Positions 25,985-31,938 of a stretch of 33,850 nucleotides of DNA are shown piece by piece (position 1 is the stretch's first letter; every line of letters begins with the position of its first letter). The notes below the pieces were generated by a model. That model saw only the letters and a list, made by a program, of their open reading frames with translations. It did no database searches and was not told the DNA's origin. The DNA is from a virus. The position numbers were made by a program, and so were the translations under genes. Location of the stretch: positions 1-33,850 of IMG/VR virus record IMGVR_UViG_3300045579_000116, one strand, 5' to 3'.

Positions 25985-26075
25985 GGTGCACCAGCTGGTC
26001 AGCATCGGTGCAGCATTGGCAGCACTGGTCTATACGGTGCTGAAAATCGTCCAACTCTACCGAGACTTAAAATGA
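25902..26075 (+). CDS. Short single-span membrane protein, lysis cassette
   Basis: 57 aa (MNFENSNPHDMLVVPSVNIA onward) with a hydrophobic span VSIGAALAALVYTVLKIVQL and a short basic end. A second in-frame ATG at 25932 would give 47 aa and reduce the overlap with the previous gene. Its TGA overlaps the endolysin ATG, so the two are probably coupled. A short holin or pinholin-like role, or an antiholin, is possible; no lipobox is seen, so it is not an obvious spanin. Confidence 0.6.
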   Translation: MNFENSNPHDMLVVPSVNIAALMLGLTEVHQLVSIGAALAALVYTVLKIVQLYRDLK

Positions 26076-26677
26076 CCCTTTCAGACAAAGGCCGCAAACT
26101 CCTGCTCGACTACGAAGTCGGCGGTGGCGAACCGTATTACCGGAAATTTCTATCTCGGCCAACGTGGCCGGGGGAGCAATCGGGCGTCACCATCGGTGTC
26201 GGATTTGACCTCGGCTACAACACCGAGAGTCAAGTGGGAGAGGCGTGGGGCACATTGTCCAACACCAGCCTCGAACTCCTCATGGGTGCAATCGGGATCC
26301 GTGGAGAGAGTGCTCGTTTGTGGCTCTCCTCGAGGCCAATGGTACGCGACATCGAAGTGCCTTGGGACAAGGCTCTCGACGTGTTCGAGCGCATCACCGT
26401 CCCACGTTTTTACCTACAGATGTTGAGGGTTTACCCACAAGCGGAGACTCTGCCAGCACCTGCTCGAGATGCTCTGCTCTCGCTCGTCTTCAACCGTGGC
26501 ACTGCGCTTTCTGGAGATCGTCGAGCCGAGATGCTCGGGATCCAAAATGCTCTCCGTGACGGTCGAACGCACGACGTCCCGCAGCTGCTCCGCTCGATGC
26601 GCCGACTCTGGCCAAACACGACGGGTCTCCAAAAACGCAGGGACGCCGAAGCTGACCTGTTTGAGAGTGCGTTGTGA
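26072..26677 (+). CDS. Endolysin (lysozyme/pesticin-like muramidase)
   Basis: 201 aa. The N-terminus has LLLDYEVGGGEPYYRKFLSR then PTWPGEQSGVTIGVGFDLGY, a recognised pattern of phage muramidases of the T4-lysozyme/pesticin type. Glu15, Thr40 and Asp46 are the likely catalytic Glu-Thr-Asp set. The rest is helical, with ARDALLSLVFNRGTALSG as a typical lysozyme C-lobe helix. It cuts the glycan strand of peptidoglycan. There is no signal peptide, so it should need a holin; four membrane proteins lie directly upstream. ATGA coupling joins it to the last of these. Confidence 0.85.
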   Translation: MTLSDKGRKLLLDYEVGGGEPYYRKFLSRPTWPGEQSGVTIGVGFDLGYNTESQVGEAWGTLSNTSLELLMGAIGIRGESARLWLSSRPMVRDIEVPWDKALDVFERITVPRFYLQMLRVYPQAETLPAPARDALLSLVFNRGTALSGDRRAEMLGIQNALRDGRTHDVPQLLRSMRRLWPNTTGLQKRRDAEADLFESAL

Positions 26678-26693
26678 CCGCTTGAGTGGTACA

Positions 26694-26710
26694 GGGTTGC
26701 AATGCAACCC
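26694..26710 (+). promoter_or_regulatory. Perfect dyad over the HTH gene start (possible operator)
   Basis: GGGTTGCA-A-TGCAACCC: two perfect 8-base arms around one base, with the ATG of the following gene at 26702-26704 inside it. As DNA it has the form of a site for a dimeric repressor; as RNA its one-base centre makes a tight hairpin unlikely without opening a few pairs. I saw no second copy in the window. Confidence 0.5.
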
Positions 26711-27267
26711 GCCGACTGGACACCTGAGGACCTCGACACCCCTGCCGAACAACTCGCCGAGCGATTCGGGATCTCGGTTGCAACCGCTCAACGGATGGCC
26801 GACTGGCACCAAGCCGAGTTGGCCAATCACGTCGAGAGGACATCCCAGCCGCATCGGCCGCGCACCTGCACCGGATTCTCGCGTGGATGCTCGGTCCCGG
26901 GGATGCCAAGGCGAAAGCGGTGGCCTTGTGTTTCGCTGCCGATCTCCAGCCATTGATTGGATGGCACAACCTTTCTGAGGCCGCGACGGATCTCGGGATG
27001 ACGTCAGCCAACCTCTCCAAACTGCAGACGGAAATCCAAGCGTGGCTGGCACTTCCAGAGACGCAATGGAACAAAACCAAGTATCGTTTCAAACAGTCTA
27101 ACCAGCCCATCCTCAAGGAGATGCCGACGGTCGAGAGGGTAGCGCAATCGTTCAGACGATGGGTTCAACGTGTTGATGTGGAGAAACTTACCGCAGACCA
27201 AAAGGAACGCATCATCGCTTCCCTCGCGGAGATTGTCCTATTTTCGCAAAGCCTAGAGGAGCAATGA
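26702..27267 (+). pseudogene. HTH-type DNA-binding protein, apparently frameshifted
   Basis: Two overlapping frames together read as one protein. Frame one from ATG 26702 gives WTPEDLDTPAEQLAERFGIS and VATAQRMADWHQAELANHVE, an HTH-like segment, then turns into Arg/Pro/Cys-rich nonsense to 26956. The -1 frame, open from 26728 to 27267, continues sensibly from about 26836 as EDIPAASAAHLHRILAWMLG, then CFAADLQPLIGWHNLSEAAT and DLGMTSANLSKLQTEIQAWL, a second HTH-like motif. The join needs one lost base, a sequencing error or a ribosomal shift; no standard slippery heptamer is at the join. An alternative is a separate short gene from ATG 26887. Position before the early region suggests a regulator. 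Confidence 0.6.
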
Positions 27268-27351
27268 TTTAAGCGACGGTTGACGGGCTTGGTTTTGTGT
27301 GGGACGATTTTCCGTGTTCATCCGGTGCTTGACCGGGATGTCTGGTATGCT

Positions 27352-27383
27352 CCGGTGCGGGAGGATGGGGCCTCCCGCATCGG
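27352..27383 (+). other. GC-rich hairpin in the early leader region
   Basis: CCGGTGCGGGAGG pairs with CCTCCCGCATCGG with one G-U pair and a six-base loop (ATGGGG). With no T run it is not a typical intrinsic terminator on either strand; it could be a Rho-dependent stop aid, an RNA processing site or the mark of a decayed terminator. Confidence 0.6.
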
Positions 27384-27438
27384 TAACCGCCTCAAACTCA
27401 ACGAGTTTGCAGGGCATAAAAAAAGATGAAAAAAACTG

Positions 27439-27467
27439 TGGACAGAAAACGAGAAATGTTGTTTACT
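27439..27467 (+). promoter_or_regulatory. Candidate sigma70-type promoter for early operon
   Basis: TGGACA (27439-27444), a 17-base spacer, then TTTACT (27462-27467), which match 5 of 6 and 4 of 6 bases of the -35 and -10 consensus. The site lies about 55 bases before the first early gene, in a locally AT-rich stretch. It assumes the host uses a standard housekeeping sigma factor. Confidence 0.4.
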
Positions 27468-27521
27468 GGTGGAAGTTGAGGGGCGGAGACCCCGAGACGA
27501 AACAACCAACCAGACAACAAA

Positions 27522-27743
27522 ATGAGCATCGAACCAACAAACCTCGGAAAACCAGCAACCCTCCACGTCGAGGCAATCATCGGCGACCGTCAAATCGGAA
27601 TCGCAATCGTGGATGGGCACCTTGTCCAATGCATCAACCGCAAGTGGTCGCATCAAAATCCAAAGCCGGGGATGACGATCGAGGAGGCAGCAAACGGCGC
27701 AGCGGCAATGCTCCTCACAAAAGGCGGAGTCAAGTTTGCATAA
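27522..27743 (+). CDS. Hypothetical early protein
   Basis: 73 aa, not recognised. It is mixed alpha/beta: GKPATLHVEAIIGDRQIGIA and IVDGHLVQCI form likely strands, and EEAANGAAAMLLTKGG a helix. First gene after the control region. Its leader is A/C-rich (accagacaacaaa) with no Shine-Dalgarno sequence. Confidence 0.6.
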   Translation: MSIEPTNLGKPATLHVEAIIGDRQIGIAIVDGHLVQCINRKWSHQNPKPGMTIEEAANGAAAMLLTKGGVKFA

Positions 27744-27767
27744 CGCAACCCCACACCACCTCACACC

Positions 27768-27980
27768 ATGCAAACCAACACCCGCACCATCCAAACCGCC
27801 GCAGCCGAACTCACCGCCGCAGGATTTGAAACCCACGTCACCCGCGACGGGTGGATCATCGTCCTAGGTGAAAACTGGGCAGCATCATTTTCGTCCAACG
27901 ACGGAAACGACGTGACCGTCGGCGACGTTCCGCAGGAGGTATTTGACCTCGCGTATTTCGAGACCGAAGCGATGGCCTAA
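27768..27980 (+). CDS. Hypothetical early protein
   Basis: 70 aa, not recognised. TRTIQTAAAELTAAGFETHV is a likely helix followed by strands (GWIIVLGENWAASFSS). The net charge is acidic. The leader is almost only C and A (acaccacctcacacc), without a Shine-Dalgarno sequence. Confidence 0.6.
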   Translation: MQTNTRTIQTAAAELTAAGFETHVTRDGWIIVLGENWAASFSSNDGNDVTVGDVPQEVFDLAYFETEAMA

Positions 27981-28002
27981 TCCAACCCCATCAACCCCTA
28001 AC

Positions 28003-28024
28003 CAACTCAACACCATGACAACCA
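28003..28024 (+). repeat. 22-base translation-start repeat, copy 1
   Basis: CAACTCAACACCATGACAAC plus CA. It is identical to bases 28364-28385 and places the ATG at the same point in both copies, so the second and third start regions share a recent origin or a common initiation signal. Confidence 0.8.
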
Positions 28025-28362
28025 CCAAAGGATTTGCTCAACTCGTCCAAGCGATTGCAGACATGATGGACGGCCCTGCTAACACCAACACGACCGGCAT
28101 CACCCTCCATCGAGATCTGGGTTGGTGCGCCACCTTTCAGGCATCGGACATCAACCCCGAGGATGAGATCGCGATTGTCTACAAAAACGACATCATTCAT
28201 ACCGCTCATTGCGCGGAGGAAGAAATCGACCCGCACGGCATCGCCGAGTGGATCCGGGACAACGTGGTCATGTGGATCTGCGATGCTCAAGACCGACTCG
28301 ACGAGCACGGGATCAAAAATCCACAGCTGACCCCTAAAGAGATTGTGGCGCACCTCTCCTAA
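28015..28362 (+). CDS. Hypothetical early protein
   Basis: 115 aa from ATG 28015, chosen because an identical 22-base start region recurs at the next gene. Not recognised. The N-terminal helix GFAQLVQAIADMMDG is followed by a strand region and an acidic patch (CAEEEIDPHGIAEWIRDNVV). An upstream in-frame ATG at 27943 would run through the preceding gene and is unlikely. Confidence 0.65.
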   Translation: MTTTKGFAQLVQAIADMMDGPANTNTTGITLHRDLGWCATFQASDINPEDEIAIVYKNDIIHTAHCAEEEIDPHGIAEWIRDNVVMWICDAQDRLDEHGIKNPQLTPKEIVAHLS

Positions 28363-28363
28363 T

Positions 28364-28385
28364 CAACTCAACACCATGACAACCA
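28364..28385 (+). repeat. 22-base translation-start repeat, copy 2
   Basis: Exact second copy of the start region at 28003-28024, here before the 61-aa membrane protein. The coding sequences that follow differ after the first three to four codons. Confidence 0.8.
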
Positions 28386-28561
28386 AGGCAAAAACCATCC
28401 AATGGGAGGTCCTCCTCGCTCTATCAACCATCGACTTTGTCCTGCTCGGCACCCTCGAGTGGGACGCATGGACAGCCGCGGTCGGCGTGCTCGGTCTCGT
28501 GTCGGCCGCCATCGGGATCACCTACGTCCTTGAAGCCGCGAGAGAGGAGGCTGGTAAATGA
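28376..28561 (+). CDS. Small membrane protein, early region
   Basis: 61 aa from ATG 28376. Two likely membrane segments: WEVLLALSTIDFVLLGTLEW (about 9-28) and AVGVLGLVSAAIGITYVLEA (about 34-53), with a short charged end. Function unknown; early phage membrane proteins can act in superinfection exclusion or host takeover, but no motif shows this. The TGA overlaps the next ATG. Confidence 0.65.
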   Translation: MTTKAKTIQWEVLLALSTIDFVLLGTLEWDAWTAAVGVLGLVSAAIGITYVLEAAREEAGK

Positions 28562-28848
28562 GCACGCAAACCATCCAACACGAGGGCCGAGAGTGGTGTC
28601 TCGTCTCGCCTGAGGACCACGCGACCCTCATCTCGGCTAAGGATGCCGCTCTGTCCATCGCGCAGCGGCTCCTCGTCGCTAAACGCATCGAGACCCCCCA
28701 CGGGGATCTCATGCTAGCACCTAGCAAGAGGTGCCGTCGGTGCAACGGGGACAAGCCGTCCAAGCGAGGGCAACGCTATTGCACGGCATGCTCTCGAATC
28801 AGCCGAGTTGAGTGCATGCGTGCCTACTGGCAAAGGAGGGCAAAATGA
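28558..28848 (+). CDS. Small zinc-finger-like protein
   Basis: 96 aa. The C-terminal half carries CRRCNGDKPSKRGQRYCTAC, a Cys-x2-Cys ... Cys-x2-Cys knuckle that should bind zinc and perhaps nucleic acid, followed by a basic end (MRAYWQRRAK). The N-terminal half is helical. It is coupled by ATGA on both sides; the downstream partner is the RuvC-like nuclease, so a role in DNA processing is plausible. Confidence 0.65.
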   Translation: MSTQTIQHEGREWCLVSPEDHATLISAKDAALSIAQRLLVAKRIETPHGDLMLAPSKRCRRCNGDKPSKRGQRYCTACSRISRVECMRAYWQRRAK

Positions 28849-29300
28849 TTGCCATCGATCCCGGAGTCGCGGGTGGGTGGGCATACGACATGGAGCACGG
28901 CACCGTGGAGTGTTGCCGGATGCCAGAGACCGACGGGGACATCCTGACGGGCCTTCGCAACCTCTACGCGGTCGGCCATCGGGAAATCAGGATGGAGTTG
29001 CCAGCCAAGGCGATCTTCGGCGCAGGGCACTCCTCGCTCGCAGTCCTACACCGCAACGTCGGGTTTATACAAGGGGTGGCGATGGCCATCGGGTTTAGCC
29101 TCATCCTCGTCCAGCCGAAGGCATGGCAAAAGGTCATCGGCCTCTCCAAAAGGCAAGGAGAGGAGCAACGAAAGTGGAAAAACAGACTTAAGGAGGAGGC
29201 ACAGAGACGATTCCCGGGCCTCCACATCACTTTAGCAACGGCGGATGCCGTGCTGATCCTCGCTGCCGGGTTGGCAGCACAAAACAAAACCAGACAGTAG
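28845..29300 (+). CDS. RuvC-like Holliday junction resolvase / RNase H-fold nuclease
   Basis: 151 aa from the ATGA-coupled start 28845. MIAIDPGVAGGWAYD is the RuvC-type first strand with Asp5; IRMELP places a Glu at 51; LATADAVLILAAGL supplies the late Asp at 134. The middle NVGFIQGVAMAIGFSLILVQ then PKAWQKVIGL is typical of phage crossover-junction nucleases. It would cut branched DNA before packaging or in recombination. The ORF could start at 28812, but that would overlap the zinc-finger gene by 37 bases. Confidence 0.82.
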   Translation: MIAIDPGVAGGWAYDMEHGTVECCRMPETDGDILTGLRNLYAVGHREIRMELPAKAIFGAGHSSLAVLHRNVGFIQGVAMAIGFSLILVQPKAWQKVIGLSKRQGEEQRKWKNRLKEEAQRRFPGLHITLATADAVLILAAGLAAQNKTRQ

Positions 29301-29305
29301 AAAAC

Positions 29306-30040
29306 ATGAACAACGAAAATAAACCACTGGCCCTGTTCGCAGGGGTGAACGACCCCGTCGGGGCCGCAATGCAACTAGGTGAGGCCTTTGCCTCGAGCGG
29401 GATGTTCGGGTGCACCAAACCCGCGCAAGGGGCCATCCTCGCGCTCCAATGCCTGACCTCGGGCCTGACCCCGTTTGAGGTGACCCAGACCTATCACTTG
29501 TTGGACGGGAAACTGTCCATGAAGGCCGATGCCATGCTTGGCCGGTACAAGGCCGCAGGAGGCAAGGTGATCTGGGGGACGCGAACCGCCGAGCGGGTCA
29601 AGGCTCGGTGGGTCTACGGTGAGAACGACCTCGAAATGGAGGTCACGATGCAGGAGCTGGTGGCCAACGGGGTCGCCCTGGGCAAGGGAGGCGAGTTGAA
29701 AGAGAACTACAAGCGGCACCCTCGCCAAATGCTGACCGCTCGTCTCATCTCAGAGGCAGTGCGGTTGCTCGCACCGGAGGTCGTGAGCGGGATTTACACT
29801 CCCGAGGAAGTCAGCGACTTCGGCATCATCGAGCGAGTCGAAAAACCCGCTCAGGCGCAGGTCGTAACACCGGAGGCGTTGCCACCGGCTGAAGATCCAG
29901 AGCAAGAGTTTAGGGACATGCTCGGGGAGCATTACACGTCCGCACTCGCGTTTTTCAAAACGGACTTGCTCACGCTCCTCAACGCTAAAGTCCAAAAGGA
30001 CATCCGCACTCGCACCGCTGACCTCATCTCCAAACTGTAA
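29306..30040 (+). CDS. RecT-like single-strand annealing protein
   Basis: 244 aa. GLTPFEVTQTYHLLDGKLSM (about 53-72) followed by a strand with KVIWGTRTAERVKARW, then ENYKRHPRQMLTARLISEAV, LLAPEVVSGIYTPEE (about 133-167), is the pattern of RecT/Bet-type annealing proteins, where the late helix reads R-x-x-S-x-x-x-R-x-L-x-P. The C-terminal about 70 residues are acidic and helical. It would pair ssDNA for recombination-dependent replication. No partner exonuclease is seen in the window; the SSB-like gene follows directly. Confidence 0.72.
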   Translation: MNNENKPLALFAGVNDPVGAAMQLGEAFASSGMFGCTKPAQGAILALQCLTSGLTPFEVTQTYHLLDGKLSMKADAMLGRYKAAGGKVIWGTRTAERVKARWVYGENDLEMEVTMQELVANGVALGKGGELKENYKRHPRQMLTARLISEAVRLLAPEVVSGIYTPEEVSDFGIIERVEKPAQAQVVTPEALPPAEDPEQEFRDMLGEHYTSALAFFKTDLLTLLNAKVQKDIRTRTADLISKL

Positions 30041-30046
30041 ACCACC

Positions 30047-30547
30047 ATGTTCAAAATCGACCGAAACGCAGCACCGGAGAGTTCGTGGATTAAGACTCCG
30101 GGCATCTACTCAGGCACCATCAAGTTTCCGAACGAGATTGAGTGTACGCCGAAAGGCGAGATGAAGATCCGCCTCGAGTTCGTCACGGAGTCTGGAGCAA
30201 AGGCCACCGATGACATTATCAACGCTGAGAGTCTCTGGTGGAAACTGAATGTCCTGCTCGCCGCGGCTGACCCCGACGGGAGCAAGATCAACATCCCCAA
30301 CGGCCAGAGCGCGGACTTCTCGAAAAACTCAAACTTTATCGAGTTTGTGAAAAAGTTCGATGGGCTGTGGGTGACATTTGCCATCTACCTTGAGACGTAC
30401 CAGAAAAAGGACGGATCGCAGGGGACGGCCACGAGGCTCAGGCCAATGGACCCGAGGAAGGGCAAAACGCAACTGCCAGCGAAGGCACTTGAGCAGATCA
30501 AAAAAGCCGAGGAGGAGGCCGAGGGACCGGATGAGGTGCCGTTTTAA
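30047..30547 (+). CDS. SSB-like protein (DUF669-type) with acidic tip
   Basis: 166 aa. The N-terminal domain is beta-rich: TPGIYSGTIKFPNEIECTPK, MKIRLEFVTESGAKATDD, and LWVTFAIYLETYQKKDGSQG, consistent with an OB-type or DUF669-like ssDNA-binding protein. The C-terminus is EEAEGPDEVPF, close to the acidic DDDIPF tip by which bacterial SSB recruits partners. Between RecT-like and replication genes, this fits a phage SSB. DUF669 similarity is from memory of pattern, not from a search. Confidence 0.65.
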   Translation: MFKIDRNAAPESSWIKTPGIYSGTIKFPNEIECTPKGEMKIRLEFVTESGAKATDDIINAESLWWKLNVLLAAADPDGSKINIPNGQSADFSKNSNFIEFVKKFDGLWVTFAIYLETYQKKDGSQGTATRLRPMDPRKGKTQLPAKALEQIKKAEEEAEGPDEVPF

Positions 30548-30550
30548 GCC

Positions 30551-30805
30551 ATGCAACCGCAGCAACTCGACAACCTAATCAGGCAAGCCATGAGCACCGT
30601 CGAAGCAATCAAGACCGAGGTAAGAGCAGTGCTCTTGTCCTCGGAGTACCGGAGCCAACTCCGAGAAATCGTGCGGGACGAACTGACCGACGAACTCCGC
30701 GATCAAGGGAAGCATCCCGACGCGCTCGCGTTCGAGGTCCGGTTTCTCCGCCGCGAACTCGAAGCAATGACCAAGCAACTCGCAGCAATAAACGAAATCC
30801 AATGA
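30551..30805 (+). CDS. Hypothetical helical protein
   Basis: 84 aa, all helical and highly charged: LREIVRDELTDELRDQGKHP then FEVRFLRRELEAMTKQLAAI. The last 35 residues could form a coiled coil. Not recognised. Lies 3 bases after the SSB-like gene, and its TGA overlaps the next ATG. Confidence 0.6.
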   Translation: MQPQQLDNLIRQAMSTVEAIKTEVRAVLLSSEYRSQLREIVRDELTDELRDQGKHPDALAFEVRFLRRELEAMTKQLAAINEIQ

Positions 30806-31122
30806 CACAAGAACTTAGGGAACTGCGGCCGGTGTTCGCCGACATGATGAACAACGTGTTCCGCATCGTGAACGACAAACCAGTGAGGGACGTATCTTAT
30901 GACGTCGCCTATTGGGACTTGGTTAACCGGATTGGGAAACTCGAACAGTGGGCAACATGGCGCACCAATCAAGCGACGGCCATCGAACAGTTTATCGGCA
31001 ACCCCGAGATCACGGAGACGGTCGAAAAGCTGATGCGTATCTTGTTGAGCGCGAGGAAACAGTGGGTTGACCCCACGGAGTTTCATCAACTCTCGGCGCA
31101 CCTCAAAACCCTACTGAAATGA
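30802..31122 (+). CDS. Hypothetical helical protein
   Basis: 106 aa, helical, not recognised. It contains VAYWDLVNRIGKLEQWATWR and ETVEKLMRILLSARKQW, with no catalytic motif. It is coupled by ATGA to both neighbours. Confidence 0.6.
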   Translation: MTQELRELRPVFADMMNNVFRIVNDKPVRDVSYDVAYWDLVNRIGKLEQWATWRTNQATAIEQFIGNPEITETVEKLMRILLSARKQWVDPTEFHQLSAHLKTLLK

Positions 31123-31217
31123 ACAACCTTCACCGCCTCGGGGCTGGCATCATGGCCGTCATTCTTGTCACCGTGTTCGTTGGCCTCGTGGCGGTGGGAT
31201 CCTCAAAACGAAAATGA
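31119..31217 (+). CDS. 32-residue single-span membrane microprotein
   Basis: MNNLHRLGAGIMAVILVTVF then VGLVAVGSSKRK. One membrane span of about 18 residues (GIMAVILVTVFVGLVAVG) with a basic end. Its ATG overlaps the previous TGA and its TGA overlaps the next ATG, so it fits perfectly into the chain of coupled genes, which argues for a real gene. Role unknown. Confidence 0.6.
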   Translation: MNNLHRLGAGIMAVILVTVFVGLVAVGSSKRK

Positions 31218-31444
31218 AATCCACACTCTACGCAGATCCGAAATCCATGCTGTTCTGGATCGACGCTAACGTCGAAATGCCCAAGCGTGACATCCCGGTG
31301 ATCGTCCTAGTTCGAGACGGCAAGCGGACATTCTGCACGCCGTCACATCGCATGGCCTTTGCATGGTCAGGCATCAAATCGCCGAGCGTCGTGACCCATT
31401 GGGCCGCGATGCCGAAACCACCAATCATCGGAGAAAACGAATGA
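31214..31444 (+). CDS. DUF551-like small protein
   Basis: 76 aa. MLFWIDANVEMPKRDIPVIV then LVRDGKRTFC and, at the C-terminus, VVTHWAAMPKPP. The opening W-x-x-x-x-x-x-P pattern and the closing THW-x-x-x-P-x-P-P are typical of DUF551, a family often found in phage early regions and of unknown function. Coupled by ATGA at both ends. Confidence 0.65.
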   Translation: MKSTLYADPKSMLFWIDANVEMPKRDIPVIVLVRDGKRTFCTPSHRMAFAWSGIKSPSVVTHWAAMPKPPIIGENE

Positions 31445-31611
31445 AAATGCGCGATCAAATCGAGCGACTTGAGCAACAGGTGGCCAACCTCCGCGAGGCT
31501 TTTGCGGAACTCTGGGGCAGCGTCTCGCTCTACCTCTCAGCCGAGCAGATTGAGAGTCTCAAAACCTACCATGCCGAGGAGTTTGCCGAACTGGAGGAAG
31601 ACGAGCAATGA
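31441..31611 (+). CDS. Hypothetical coiled-coil protein
   Basis: 56 aa from the coupled ATG at 31441 (MKMRDQIERLEQQVANLREA). Heptad-like Leu spacing suggests a coiled coil; the C-terminus is acidic (EEFAELEEDEQ). Function unknown. It neighbours a second coiled-coil protein to which it may bind. Confidence 0.6.
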   Translation: MKMRDQIERLEQQVANLREAFAELWGSVSLYLSAEQIESLKTYHAEEFAELEEDEQ

Positions 31612-31913
31612 ACACTGAACTGCTAGAAAACGGGGCCGCATCGGAACTCATCGAGGATCTGGTGGCCGAGTTGGCGAGCGTCGTTAAACGCCTCGAGGCA
31701 GCAAACAAGGACTACTGGGGCCTGATGGATGCCTTTAATCGCCTCACTAGGACCTGTCAGGATTTACAACAGCACAACGCCCAACTGCACGACAAGCTGA
31801 AGGAGGCTTATGATGCTGCCAACCCGATGACCCTCGTGGAGAGGGGCAAACACAAGGCGTTGCAAACCATGTACGACGCAGCACTCGAGGAGATCAAACG
31901 ATTGAAGAACTGA
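31608..31913 (+). CDS. Hypothetical coiled-coil protein
   Basis: 101 aa, helical throughout with heptad-like spacing (LIEDLVAELASVVKRLEAAN; LQQHNAQLHDKLKEAYDAAN). Not recognised. It precedes the primase-helicase by 25 bases and could be an accessory factor such as a loader, by position only. Confidence 0.6.
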   Translation: MNTELLENGAASELIEDLVAELASVVKRLEAANKDYWGLMDAFNRLTRTCQDLQQHNAQLHDKLKEAYDAANPMTLVERGKHKALQTMYDAALEEIKRLKN

Positions 31914-31938
31914 CCTCGGAGCAGGTCAAAAAACAACC

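Larger units (their letters stand above)
27268..27521 (+). other. Non-coding region between HTH gene and early genes
   Basis: 254 bases, the longest gap in the window. It holds a 13-pair hairpin (27352-27364 with 27371-27383; core GCGGGAGG/CCTCCCGC, one G-U pair) without a T run, a second hairpin CAAACTC-AAC-GAGTTTG (27393-27409), an A-rich stretch (27417-27435), and a candidate promoter (27439-27467). Short overlapping frames on both strands look like chance frames. It is the likely control region of the early operon. Confidence 0.7.

Noticed and set aside
27280-27309. TTGACG followed 17 bases later by GACGAT as a promoter
   Set aside because: The -35 is good but the -10 matches only 3 of 6; the site at 27439-27467 is better placed and better matched.
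27299-27829. 176-codon + frame across the control region and first early gene
   Set aside because: It is in another frame from the better-shaped 73-aa gene, is very rich in Arg, Asn and Pro, and crosses hairpins and the candidate promoter.
27318-27836. 172-codon Cys/Leu-rich frame on the - strand across the early control region
   Set aside because: It covers the control region and two coupled-type + genes, has odd composition, and no start signal or neighbour on that strand.
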